Source: Streptomyces sp. NBC_01476
GTDB lineage: Bacteria; Actinomycetota; Actinomycetes; Streptomycetales; Streptomycetaceae
Reading direction: 5' to 3'
NCBI RefSeq assembly: GCF_036227265.1
Contig: NZ_CP109446.1
Span: 2,059,501-2,123,500 of the forward strand
Length of the DNA stretch: 64,000 bases
The notes under the pieces are model-generated. The model ran no database searches. It saw only the letters and a program-made list of their open reading frames with translations, and was not told the DNA's origin. Positions 56,765 through 64,000 of the stretch are shown piece by piece. The position numbers were made by a program, and so were the translations under genes. The first letter of the stretch is position 1. Every line of letters starts with the position of its first letter.

Positions 56765-59527
56765 CTACGAGGCGTAGACGCCCACCTCGGAGAGCTGTCC
56801 GGCCGGCCAGCCGGTGTTCCCGGTGATGGTGAGCCGGACGTAGCGCTGCGACGACGGCGTGAAGGAGATCGCCACGTCATTGCCGCTGCTGGGGTTGAAG
56901 GTGTAGCCGGCTGACGCCTTCAGCGTGGTGTAGCTGGTGTTGTCGGTGGAGCCGAGGACGCTGAGGGTTTCGGTGCGGGTGCCCCAGCCCGCCGGCAGCT
57001 TGAGGTCCAGGCGGCCGATGGTGTGGGTGGCGCCGAGGTCGACGGTGAGGGACTGGGGGAAGGCGTTGTTGGTGCTTTCCCAGTAGGTGGCGGTGTTGCC
57101 GTCGACGGCGTTGCCCGCGGTGTAGATGTCGGAGTGGCCGGTGTCGGTGGCGGGGTGGCCCTGGGCGAGGTTGGGGTTGCCGGCCGGCGGGGTGGTCGGC
57201 GGGGTGGTCGTGGGCGGGGGTGTGGTGGGCGGCGGGGTGGTGGTGCCGTCGGGTGCGTAGATCTGGAATTCGGAGATCTGGCCGGCGGTCCAGCCGGTGT
57301 TGGCGGTGATGTTGAGGCGGACGTAGCGGGTGTTGGCGGTGGTGAAGGTCACGGTGGCGGTGTTGCCGGTGGCGGGGTTGAAGGTGACGCCGCCGGAGGG
57401 CTTGAGGGTGGTCCAGGTGGCGTTGTCGGTGGAGCCGAGGACACTGAGGGTTTCGGTGCGGGTGGCCCAGTCACTGGAGGGCGGGAGTTTGAGGGTGACC
57501 TTCCCGACCGGGGTGGCGGTGCCGAGGTCGACGGTGAGGGTCTGCGGGAACGCCCCGCTGGCTGATTCCCAGTAGGTGGCGGCGTTGCCGTCCACCGCGT
57601 TGGCCGGGGTGTAGCTCTGCACCGAGGACGACGCCGACGCCGGACGGCCCTGCGCCAGATTCCCACCCGCCGGCGGCGTGGTCGTGCCCCCGGTGGCACC
57701 GCTGACAGTGCTGCCGCCGCTGACGGTACCGCCCGAGGTGGAGCCGGAGCCCGGCTGCGGCCAGGTGCTGCAGTCGGCCCAGTTGCCGTCCCAACCGCTG
57801 TTGCCCGCGCCCTTGTTGATGGTGAAGGCGGGCAGGTTCGCCGGGTAGGAGCAGTTGTAGACGCCGGTCGCTCCGGTGCCGGTGGCGGTCACATTGCTGA
57901 AGCTCGCCGAACCGGGGGTCTCGGCCTGCACCACGACGGTGCCGGTGCCGGAGGCGGTCGCGCCGTTCACCGTGACGCCGTTGATGGTGTAGCCGTGGCC
58001 GCCGCCCGAGACGAACTCGAAGTCGCTGTACGGGCTGTCGATGAACGCGGTGTTGCTGATCTGGATGCTGTTGTTGATCGCGTAGTCATAGCTGTCGACG
58101 CGCAACGCACCCATCGGGTGGCCCCAGTTGGGGTTGAGCGCACCGGTACGGATCAGGGTGTTGCCGGAGACCGTGACGGTACCGGAGAGCGGGTTGAACG
58201 GCTGCAGGAACGCCTGGTTGGAGATCGCGATGCCGCCGCCGAGCGCGTTGGTGTCGGCGATGACGTTGTTGGAGACGGTGTTGTCGCTGCCGCCGTAGAT
58301 GGCGATGCCGTTGGCCAGGTTCGGCTGCACGATGGTGTTGTTGGCGAAGGTGTTGCCCGTGTCGGGCGAGCCCAGCGACCACATGGCGAGCGAGTCGTCA
58401 CCCTGGTTGCGCAGGAAGTTGTTCTTCACCTGTACGCCCTGGGCGCTGCCGTCCAGGTTGAGGCCGTCGGCGGTGGTGCCGATGATCCGGTTGTTCTGCA
58501 CCAGCAGGTTGGTGTTGTTGCCGGTCAGCCAGAGGCCGCACTTCTCCCGCTGGATCCACATGCCCTGGACCACGGAGTTGGGGCCGAGCGAGCCGGTGAC
58601 GAAGCTGTCCGGCGAGTTGTCGTTGCGGACACTCACCTCACCGATGACCGCGAAGTCGTACAGCTTGGTGTTGCCGGTGGCGCTGGTCTGGTCGATGAAG
58701 TGCGAACTGTGCACCACCGAGTACCAGTTGCCGGCGCCGCGCAGCGTGACGTTGTCGACCGGCAGGTTGGAGGTGATCTTGAAGTTCCCGGACGGGATCC
58801 AGACCTCCTTGCCCTGGGCCTTGGCGTCGGAGATGGCCTGCCGGAACGCCTGGGTGGAGTCGCCGCTGCCGCTGGCGTCGGCGCCGTCGGTGACCACCGA
58901 GATGGAGTTCGCGGGCTGCCCGGCGGCGGCCGCCACCTGCTCGAAGTCGGCCACGTCGATGGTGGCGGAGCCGGTGTCGCCGGAATCCAGCTGGAGCCTG
59001 ACCTTGCCGCCCGCAGCCACATTCTGGCCGAGTTGTATACGGGAGTCGTCGAAGAAGTGGTGCGTCTTCGAGCCGGCGATCCAGCTGGTGTCCAGGTAGC
59101 TGTACTGGGCGGTGACGGCGAGTTTCTGGCTGATCTTGGTCCCGTTGACGTAGACCGAGACGGTGCCGGAGGCGCCGCGGGGCAGGTTGTACGCCACGTC
59201 CACCGCGTTGGCGGCCTTGGTGAGGGTGAACTCGACGTACTTTCCCTGGCCGTTCAGGGTGACCGCACGGCGGCCCGATGCCTCGGAGGCCACCGTCGAC
59301 TGGGTGTAATCCGGGCCGGTGACCGAGCCGTTGGTGGCCGCGGCCTCGGCCTCGTACTCGGTGAACGGCACGGTGGCGCCACCGCTCACATCGAACGGCG
59401 AGACGGTCGATACCGTGGGGGCGGCATGGGCTGTCTGTGTGGTGATCGCCAGGGCGAGTCCGCCGGCCGCGACCGCGGCCGCGGTGGCCGTAGCGAGCCA
59501 GACCGAGGAGCGACGTCTGGTGTCCAT
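56765..59527 (-). CDS. Secreted GH87 alpha-1,3-glucanase (mycodextranase type) with discoidin modules
   Basis: A 920-residue exported enzyme. Residues 1-36 are a signal peptide (RRRSSVWLATATAAAVAAGGLALAI...AHAAPT). A CBM35/CBM6-like domain covers about 45-175. The GH87 beta-helix covers about 185-600 and contains D354 in TADGLNLDG and D377-D378 in NQGDDS. Their spacing of 23 and 24 residues equals that of the catalytic Asp triad of the GH87 enzyme Agl-FH1 as I remember it (1067, 1090, 1091). Two F5/8 type C modules (about 640-770 and 795-920), joined by a Pro/Thr linker, would bind insoluble alpha-1,3-glucan. It is divergent from a LacI repressor and an oligosaccharide importer. Confidence 0.88.
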   Translation of the reverse strand: MDTRRRSSVWLATATAAAVAAGGLALAITTQTAHAAPTVSTVSPFDVSGGATVPFTEYEAEAAATNGSVTGPDYTQSTVASEASGRRAVTLNGQGKYVEFTLTKAANAVDVAYNLPRGASGTVSVYVNGTKISQKLAVTAQYSYLDTSWIAGSKTHHFFDDSRIQLGQNVAAGGKVRLQLDSGDTGSATIDVADFEQVAAAAGQPANSISVVTDGADASGSGDSTQAFRQAISDAKAQGKEVWIPSGNFKITSNLPVDNVTLRGAGNWYSVVHSSHFIDQTSATGNTKLYDFAVIGEVSVRNDNSPDSFVTGSLGPNSVVQGMWIQREKCGLWLTGNNTNLLVQNNRIIGTTADGLNLDGSAQGVQVKNNFLRNQGDDSLAMWSLGSPDTGNTFANNTIVQPNLANGIAIYGGSDNTVSNNVIADTNALGGGIAISNQAFLQPFNPLSGTVTVSGNTLIRTGALNPNWGHPMGALRVDSYDYAINNSIQISNTAFIDSPYSDFEFVSGGGHGYTINGVTVNGATASGTGTVVVQAETPGSASFSNVTATGTGATGVYNCSYPANLPAFTINKGAGNSGWDGNWADCSTWPQPGSGSTSGGTVSGGSTVSGATGGTTTPPAGGNLAQGRPASASSSVQSYTPANAVDGNAATYWESASGAFPQTLTVDLGTATPVGKVTLKLPPSSDWATRTETLSVLGSTDNATWTTLKPSGGVTFNPATGNTATVTFTTANTRYVRLNITANTGWTAGQISEFQIYAPDGTTTPPPTTPPPTTTPPTTPPAGNPNLAQGHPATDTGHSDIYTAGNAVDGNTATYWESTNNAFPQSLTVDLGATHTIGRLDLKLPAGWGTRTETLSVLGSTDNTSYTTLKASAGYTFNPSSGNDVAISFTPSSQRYVRLTITGNTGWPAGQLSEVGVYAS

Positions 59528-59617
59528 GGGGTGGGGGGTGTCCCTTCTGGCGTGTGTCGCTTGAGATGCGGGCCACCATACGGATGACGAACATGGCACA
59601 GCAATATCTCGATCGGA

Positions 59618-59675
59618 TTTCGCAAAAATTGGATGGCTTGCAGAGATCTCGCAAAATGACCGCAAGAAACTTGCG
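59618..59675. promoter_or_regulatory. Operator cluster between GH87 and lacI-type genes
   Basis: Three related elements: TTTCGCAAA (59618-59626); TTGC-N9-GCAA (59638-59654, within CTTGCAGAGATCTCGCAA); and the perfect palindrome CGCAAGAAACTTGCG (59661-59675). A -10-like TAGAAT (59686-59691) follows, ending 7 bp before the repressor ATG. The CTTGC/CGCAA elements match those of the malE operator at 26716. Binding by the adjacent LacI protein is inferred. Confidence 0.65.
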
Positions 59676-59698
59676 TCTCCTGTACTAGAATCGACGCC

Positions 59699-60727
59699 AT
59701 GACACGACGACTTGCCGAGGTGGCAAAGAAGGTCGGGGTGAGTGAGGCCACCGTCAGCCGCGTGCTGAACGGGAAGCCTGGAGTCTCCGACGCGACACGG
59801 GCCGCCGTCCTTACCGCCCTTGACGTGCTCGGATACGAACGGCCCACCCAGCTGCGCGGAGAACGCGCCCGGCTGGTCGGCATGGTCATGCCCGAGCTGC
59901 AGAATCCGATTTTCCCCGCTTTCGCAGAAGTCGTCGGCGGTGCACTGGCTCAGCAGGGTTTCACCCCTGTGCTGTGCACACAGACCGCCGGCGGCGTCTC
60001 CGAGGCCGACTACGTGGAGCTGCTGCTGCAGCAGCATGTGTCGGGGGTGGTCTTCTTCGGCGGCCTGTACGCCCAGGCCGAGTCACCGCACGACCACTAC
60101 GCGCGACTGGCCGAACGCAACCTGCCGACCGTCCTGATGAACGCCGCCATCGACCACCTGGACTTCCCCCGGGTCTCCTGTGACGACGCGGTGGCGGTGG
60201 AGCAGGCGATGAACCACCTGATCTCGCTCGGCCACCAGCGGATCGCGCTGGTGCTCGGCCCACCCGACCACGTACCCTCCCGCCGCAAACTGGCCGCCGC
60301 CCGCCGGGTCGACCCCTCGGTCACCGTCGAGCACGCGCTCTTCACCCTGGAGGGCGGGCAGGCCGCCGCCAGCCGGCTGCTGACCCGCGGCATCACCGCC
60401 TTCATCTGCGCCTCCGACCTGCTGGCGCTCGGCTGCATCCGGGCCGCCCGCCGGCGCCGGCTCTCGGTGCCCGGTGACGTGTCGGTCATCGGTTACGACG
60501 ACTCCTCGCTGATGAACTGCACCGAGCCGCCGCTGACCACCGTCCGGCAGCCGATCGAGGCGATGGGCCGGGCCGCGGTGGATCTGCTGGCCGGCGAGAT
60601 CAGCGGCGCCTCGGTCGACCACGACGAGCTCTTCTTCGAACCGGAACTGGTGGTCCGCGGTTCCACCGGGCCGGCTCCGCACGCCGCCCGCATCCCGCAT
60701 CCGGAGCCGCGCGCCGCCAACGCGTAA
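59699..60727 (+). CDS. LacI-family repressor of the GH87 locus
   Basis: A 342-residue LacI/GalR regulator. The helix-turn-helix RRLAEVAKKVGVSEATVSRVLNGKPGVS is almost the same as that of MalR (32435-33595), and the two proteins align along their full length (GMVMPELQNPIFPAFAEVVG; LFTLEGGQAAASRLL; PPLTTVRQPIEAMG). There is no Shine-Dalgarno site before the ATG, so a leaderless transcript is likely. It probably represses the GH87 gene and the downstream importer until an alpha-glucan oligosaccharide is present. A terminator follows the gene. Confidence 0.92.
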   Translation: MTRRLAEVAKKVGVSEATVSRVLNGKPGVSDATRAAVLTALDVLGYERPTQLRGERARLVGMVMPELQNPIFPAFAEVVGGALAQQGFTPVLCTQTAGGVSEADYVELLLQQHVSGVVFFGGLYAQAESPHDHYARLAERNLPTVLMNAAIDHLDFPRVSCDDAVAVEQAMNHLISLGHQRIALVLGPPDHVPSRRKLAAARRVDPSVTVEHALFTLEGGQAAASRLLTRGITAFICASDLLALGCIRAARRRRLSVPGDVSVIGYDDSSLMNCTEPPLTTVRQPIEAMGRAAVDLLAGEISGASVDHDELFFEPELVVRGSTGPAPHAARIPHPEPRAANA

Positions 60728-60747
60728 CGGCACATCCATCACCGGCA

Positions 60748-60784
60748 GGCGCCGGGGCAGGGGACCTCCCCCTGCCCCGGCGCC
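60748..60784 (+). terminator. Terminator after the lacI-type gene
   Basis: GGCGCCGGGGCAGGGG (60748-60763) and its exact complement (60769-60784) form a 16-bp stem with a 5-nt loop, 20 bp after the stop. Confidence 0.9.
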
Positions 60785-60894
60785 GTCGTTTCCGGCCCCT
60801 ACGCGGGCCGGGAGGAGGCCGCCCCGGGGCTGTGACGAGCGGTGGCACGCTGTCTCCGTACTGCTGCGCAGCGTCGTGACCGAGTCGTGTCTTT

Positions 60895-60905
60895 GCGAAA
60901 TTCGC
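60895..60905. promoter_or_regulatory. Palindrome upstream of the second binding-protein gene
   Basis: GCGAAATTCGC is a perfect palindrome, with TTTGCGAAA on its left and CTTGCGG at 60913-60919. It lies about 155 bp before the binding-protein start and shares CTTGCG/CGAAA elements with the operators at 59618-59675. It is a candidate site for the neighbouring LacI repressor. Confidence 0.45.
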
Positions 60906-61059
60906 GCGACATCTTGCGGACATCTATCGGGTTAAGTACGTTGAGCCAACCCGGACGGCGGCGCAAACCAGCGCCGGACATCATGTGCATCATGTGCCGC
61001 GGGGGTCCCAGATCGCAGTCCAACGACGCGCAGTGGTTCAGGGGAAGGGTAAGAAGAGG

Positions 61060-62472
61060 ATGACTAAAAACGGCTACCGCAGACTGGTGGCAGTCGCACT
61101 GGTCGCGGGCATCGGCTTGACCGGCGCCGCTTGTTCCAGCAGCAGCGACAACAAGGGCGACGGCGGCACCAAGACGAGCGCCGCGGGATCGAGTGCCGGC
61201 ACCCCCTTGGACCCGAAGACCAAGGTGACCATCAGCGTCGACTGCGAGCCGCCGACCACCAAGCCGGCCGAGCGCAAGCAGTGGATCGACGACGTCGCGG
61301 AGTTCAACAAGACCTACCCGAACGTCACGATCCAGAGCAAGGACGCGTTCCCTTGTGAGGACCCGGCCAAGTTCACCGCCCAGCTCCAGGCGGGCAGCGA
61401 GACCGACACCTTCTACTCCTACATGACCGACCTGCAGCAGGTGCTCGACGCCGGCCAGGCCGAGGACATCACGGACTACGTCAACGACAAGACGATCCCG
61501 GCCCTCAACGACATCGACCCCGGCGTCATCGGCGTCCTCAAGGACGGCGGGAAGCTCTACGGTCTGCCCACCTCGAACTACCAGATGGGCCTGATCTACA
61601 ACCGGAAGATCTTCCAGGACGCCGGCCTCGACCCCAACAAGCCCCCGACCACCTGGGACGAGATCCGCCAGGACGCCAAGGTCATCCAGGACAAGCTCGG
61701 CAGCAAGGGCATCAACGGCTTCATGGAGAACGCCGGCGGCAACCAGGGCGGTTGGCACCTGGTCTCGGAGATGTTCGGCGTCGGCAGCAAGGCCGTGAAC
61801 GACGACGGCACCAAGGCCGCGTTCAACAACGACCAGACCAAGTCCATCCTCAGCACCCTGCAGCAGATGCGCTGGACCGACAAGAGCCTGCCCGCCGCCC
61901 CCGGTCTGCAGTGGGGTGACGTCCAGAAGGCGATGGGCACCGGCAAGATCGGTATGTACGTCGGCGCCCCCGACGACATCCCGCTGGTCGTCCAGCAGTA
62001 CAAGGCCGACTACAAGAACCTCGGCATGGCCCCGATCCCCGGGGGTCAGACCGCGCTCTTCGGCGGCAACGACTACATGTTCAAGAAGGGGTCCTCGCCG
62101 GACCAGATCAAGGCCGGTATCGCCTGGGTCAACTTCAAGTTCCTGACCGTCGGCAAGGGCCAGTTCAACTACGCCCGCAACAAGACGGACAACCTGCCCG
62201 TGGGTCTGCCGGAGCCGTTCTTCTTCACCGGCGCCTCGAAGGACAAGGACAACGCCAACAAGGCGGCCAGCGCCACCATCCCGGTCGACAACTTCAAGAC
62301 CTACGTCGACGCGCAGGTGCCGGTGCTCCCCGAACCGCCGAACGCGCAGAAGATCTACACCGTGCTCGACACCGTGATGTCCGGCGTGCTGACCAACAAG
62401 AGCGCCAACATCGACAAGCTGCTCTCGACCGCTGAGACGCAGGTCAACTCGCTGCTCGCCGCCAGCCAGTAA
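61060..62472 (+). CDS. Sugar ABC transporter binding lipoprotein (alpha-glucan locus)
   Basis: A 470-residue extracellular solute-binding lipoprotein. The signal is MTKNGYRRLVAVALVAGIGLTGAAC with the lipid-attached Cys at about residue 25, followed by a Ser/Gly/Thr linker. The body is a family 1 sugar-binding protein: KQWIDDVAEFNKTYPNVTIQS, YGLPTSNYQMGLIYNRKIFQDAGLDP, PPTTWDEIRQDA and IGMYVGAPDD. Its place between a GH87 gene with a LacI repressor and two permease genes suggests nigero-oligosaccharides as ligands; this is inference. A strong hairpin separates it from the permeases. Confidence 0.88.
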   Translation: MTKNGYRRLVAVALVAGIGLTGAACSSSSDNKGDGGTKTSAAGSSAGTPLDPKTKVTISVDCEPPTTKPAERKQWIDDVAEFNKTYPNVTIQSKDAFPCEDPAKFTAQLQAGSETDTFYSYMTDLQQVLDAGQAEDITDYVNDKTIPALNDIDPGVIGVLKDGGKLYGLPTSNYQMGLIYNRKIFQDAGLDPNKPPTTWDEIRQDAKVIQDKLGSKGINGFMENAGGNQGGWHLVSEMFGVGSKAVNDDGTKAAFNNDQTKSILSTLQQMRWTDKSLPAAPGLQWGDVQKAMGTGKIGMYVGAPDDIPLVVQQYKADYKNLGMAPIPGGQTALFGGNDYMFKKGSSPDQIKAGIAWVNFKFLTVGKGQFNYARNKTDNLPVGLPEPFFFTGASKDKDNANKAASATIPVDNFKTYVDAQVPVLPEPPNAQKIYTVLDTVMSGVLTNKSANIDKLLSTAETQVNSLLAASQ

Positions 62473-62479
62473 CAGCGCA

Positions 62480-62520
62480 GCCCGAGCGGGGGCCGGTCGG
62501 CGACCGGTCCCCGCTCGGGC
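62480..62520 (+). terminator. Intercistronic hairpin after the second binding-protein gene
   Basis: GCCCGAGCGGGG (62480-62491) pairs with CCCCGCTCGGGC (62509-62520), and an inner CCGGTCG/CGACCGG stem continues it through a G-T pair. It begins 8 bp after the stop, the same position as the malE-malF hairpin, and probably sets a high binding-protein to permease ratio. Confidence 0.8.
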
Positions 62521-62597
62521 GGCGTCGGGCGAGGGCCCGTCCTGCGGTTCAGGGCCTGGAGCCCTGCCAGGCATCCGAATTGAGTCGAGGAGTACCC

Positions 62598-63557
62598 ATG
62601 GCGGCGACGACCGTCCCCGAGAAACTGACCAAGCGCCACGCCGGGCGTCCCTCCGGTCCTGCCGGCGGAGCGGCCCGCGACGGCTTGAGCCGCAAAATCC
62701 GGCAGAATCTGCAGGCCCATGGGTTCCTCATCGGCGCGGTCCTCTGCTTCCTGATGTTCTCGTGGTATCCGATGGTCCGCGAATTCATCATGAGCTTCCA
62801 GGAGACGAAGCGCGGCGAGACCCACTGGGTCGGCTGGAAGAACCTGGACCGCGTCTACCACGACCCGTACTTCTGGACCGCCTGGAAGAACACCGCGGAG
62901 TTCACCGGCATGGCGCTGGTGATCGGCTTCGCGGTGCCGTTCGTGGTAGCGATCGTGCTCAATGAACTGAAGCACGCGCAGGCTTATCTGCGCATTCTGG
63001 TGTACTTGCCGGTGATGCTCCCGCCGGTGGCCGGCGTGCTGCTCTTCAAGTACTTCTACAACCCTGACTACGGGCTCTTCGACCACGTTCTCAAGGTCCT
63101 GCACCTGCCGACGTCGCAATTCCTCAACTCGTCGAGCACCGCGATGATCTCGGTGGTCGTCGCGGCCACCTGGCTGAACATGGGCGGCGCGACCCTGGTC
63201 TACCTGGCCGCGCTGCAGAACATCCCCGGCGAGCTGTACGAGGCCGCCGACCTGGACGGCGCCGGCCTGCTCAGCAAGATCTGGCACGTCACCATCCCGC
63301 AGACCAGGATGGTGCTCTCGCTGATGCTGCTGCTCCAGATCGTGGCGACCATGCAGGAATTCACCAATGTCTTCCTGCTGACCGGCGGCAACGGTCCGGA
63401 GAACTCCACCATGACCGTGGTGTACATGATCTACCAGTACGGATTCCGCTACAACAACCTCGGCAGCGCGGCGGCGCTGGGACTCTTCCTGATGGTGCTC
63501 CTGGCCATTCTCTCGGCTGTGTACACACGGCTGAGCCGGAACAGCGACAGCGAATAG
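62598..63557 (+). CDS. Sugar ABC transporter permease (MalF-like)
   Basis: A 319-residue permease of about six helices. GAGGAG lies 5 nt before the ATG. The first helix is GFLIGAVLCFLMFSWYPMVREFIMSF, and the EAA loop is LYEAADLDGAGLLSKIWHVTIPQTR. LTGGNGPENSTMTVVYMIYQYGFR is typical of sugar permeases of the CUT1 class. It pairs with the following gene. No ATPase gene is seen before the window ends. Confidence 0.92.
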   Translation: MAATTVPEKLTKRHAGRPSGPAGGAARDGLSRKIRQNLQAHGFLIGAVLCFLMFSWYPMVREFIMSFQETKRGETHWVGWKNLDRVYHDPYFWTAWKNTAEFTGMALVIGFAVPFVVAIVLNELKHAQAYLRILVYLPVMLPPVAGVLLFKYFYNPDYGLFDHVLKVLHLPTSQFLNSSSTAMISVVVAATWLNMGGATLVYLAALQNIPGELYEAADLDGAGLLSKIWHVTIPQTRMVLSLMLLLQIVATMQEFTNVFLLTGGNGPENSTMTVVYMIYQYGFRYNNLGSAAALGLFLMVLLAILSAVYTRLSRNSDSE

Positions 63558-63572
63558 GCAGGGAAAAGGACC

Positions 63573-64000
63573 ATGGCAGCGTCATTCACCCCGCAGAACC
63601 GGACCCTGATCTCCCCGGCCTCGCTCACCCGCCGGAAAGGGAAAATAGCCTACTGGACCGTGCTCAGTGTGGTCCTGGTGGTCTTCACCCTGGTCTTCCT
63701 CGGCCCGCTCTACTGGATGGTCACCGGCGGTTTCAAGTCGGCGCAGGAAGTGGTCGCCGACCCGCCGACCCTCTTCCCGAAGCACCCCGAACCGGGCACC
63801 TACCACACCGCGTGGACGGAGTTGAAGCTCGCCCGGCTGCTCTTCAACACCCTGTACTACGCGTTCGGCGCGCTCGCCCTCCAACTGGTCTTCGACGTGG
63901 CGGCGGCGTACGCCATCTCCAAACTCCGGCCGGTGCTGGGCAATCTGATCCTCGGCGGCATGCTCGCCACGCTGATGATCCCGGCCACCGTGCTGATCGT
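63573..64000 (+). CDS. Sugar ABC transporter permease (MalG-like), cut by window end
   Basis: The first 142 codons of a CUT1 permease. AAAAGGA lies just before the ATG. The sequence MAASFTPQNRTLISPASLTR leads into a first helix around VLSVVLVVFTLVFLGPLYWMVTGGFK. Further on, LLFNTLYYAFGALALQLVFD and AAYAISKLRPVLGN match the region before the EAA loop of MalG-type proteins. The frame remains open at the window edge, so the EAA loop is not visible. It starts 15 bp after the preceding permease and belongs to the same operon. Confidence 0.9.
   Translation, partial: MAASFTPQNRTLISPASLTRRKGKIAYWTVLSVVLVVFTLVFLGPLYWMVTGGFKSAQEVVADPPTLFPKHPEPGTYHTAWTELKLARLLFNTLYYAFGALALQLVFDVAAAYAISKLRPVLGNLILGGMLATLMIPATVLI

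Overview
The window looks like chromosomal DNA of a Streptomyces or close relative. The evidence is very high G+C with codon-position bias, AGGAGG-type ribosome binding sites, GTG starts, and a gene set that matches from memory the glnA to glnA2 stretch of S. coelicolor (glnA, glnII, mal cluster, glnE, glnA2 in that order). No rRNA, tRNA, CRISPR array or insertion sequence was recognised.

Layout. 0.1-18.2 kb is housekeeping: an RDD membrane protein divergent from glnA, a flavoprotein, a frameshifted Fic gene, a DNA glycosylase, a molybdate-type TOBE regulator, an epimerase, a SNF2 helicase, a secreted GH99-like hydrolase, a serine hydrolase, a leaderless small HTH gene with a Clp-N partner, oxidoreductases, and glnII. 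18.3-20.8 kb holds a membrane-anchored sigma-like protein and a GNAT enzyme. 20.9-33.6 kb is the maltose/maltodextrin block: a secreted two-module amylopullulanase divergent from malE-malF-malG-aglA-malR. 33.6-41.2 kb holds a PAP2 protein, glnE, a secreted phosphoesterase, an MFS transporter and a beta-propeller lipoprotein-like protein. 41.7-55.0 kb is an accessory island carrying an FxLD-type lanthipeptide cluster: kinase-like gene, XRE regulator, HATPase, two small proteins, a 56-residue precursor, LanB, LanC, a methyltransferase fused to a LanB-C-like domain, a helical-repeat protein, and decayed remnants including the end of an MFS exporter. 55.0-56.4 kb is glnA2. 56.7 kb to the end is an alpha-1,3-glucan utilisation locus: a secreted GH87 enzyme, a LacI repressor and a binding-protein-dependent sugar transporter that runs off the window.

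How it works together. GlnA carries the adenylylation tyrosine at residue 397 and GlnE, the enzyme that would modify it, is 34 kb away. GlnR-like operators lie in front of glnA and glnII. GlnA2 has tryptophan at the adenylylation position, consistent with an enzyme outside that control. The two sugar loci are built alike: a large secreted glucanase, a LacI-type repressor (the two repressors have nearly the same DNA-binding helix), a lipoprotein binding protein followed by a strong intercistronic hairpin, then two permeases and no ATPase gene, so a shared ATPase such as MsiK is presumed. The lanthipeptide cluster makes its product from a precursor with a conserved FxLD leader motif and an Asp-Gly step next to the ring cysteines, a plausible target for the isoaspartyl-type methyltransferase.

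The most interesting items are the FxLD cluster with its fused methyltransferase, the GH87 locus and its parallels to the mal locus, an in-frame low-complexity insertion of about 120 residues in aglA, and several short in-frame tandem repeats at protein ends.
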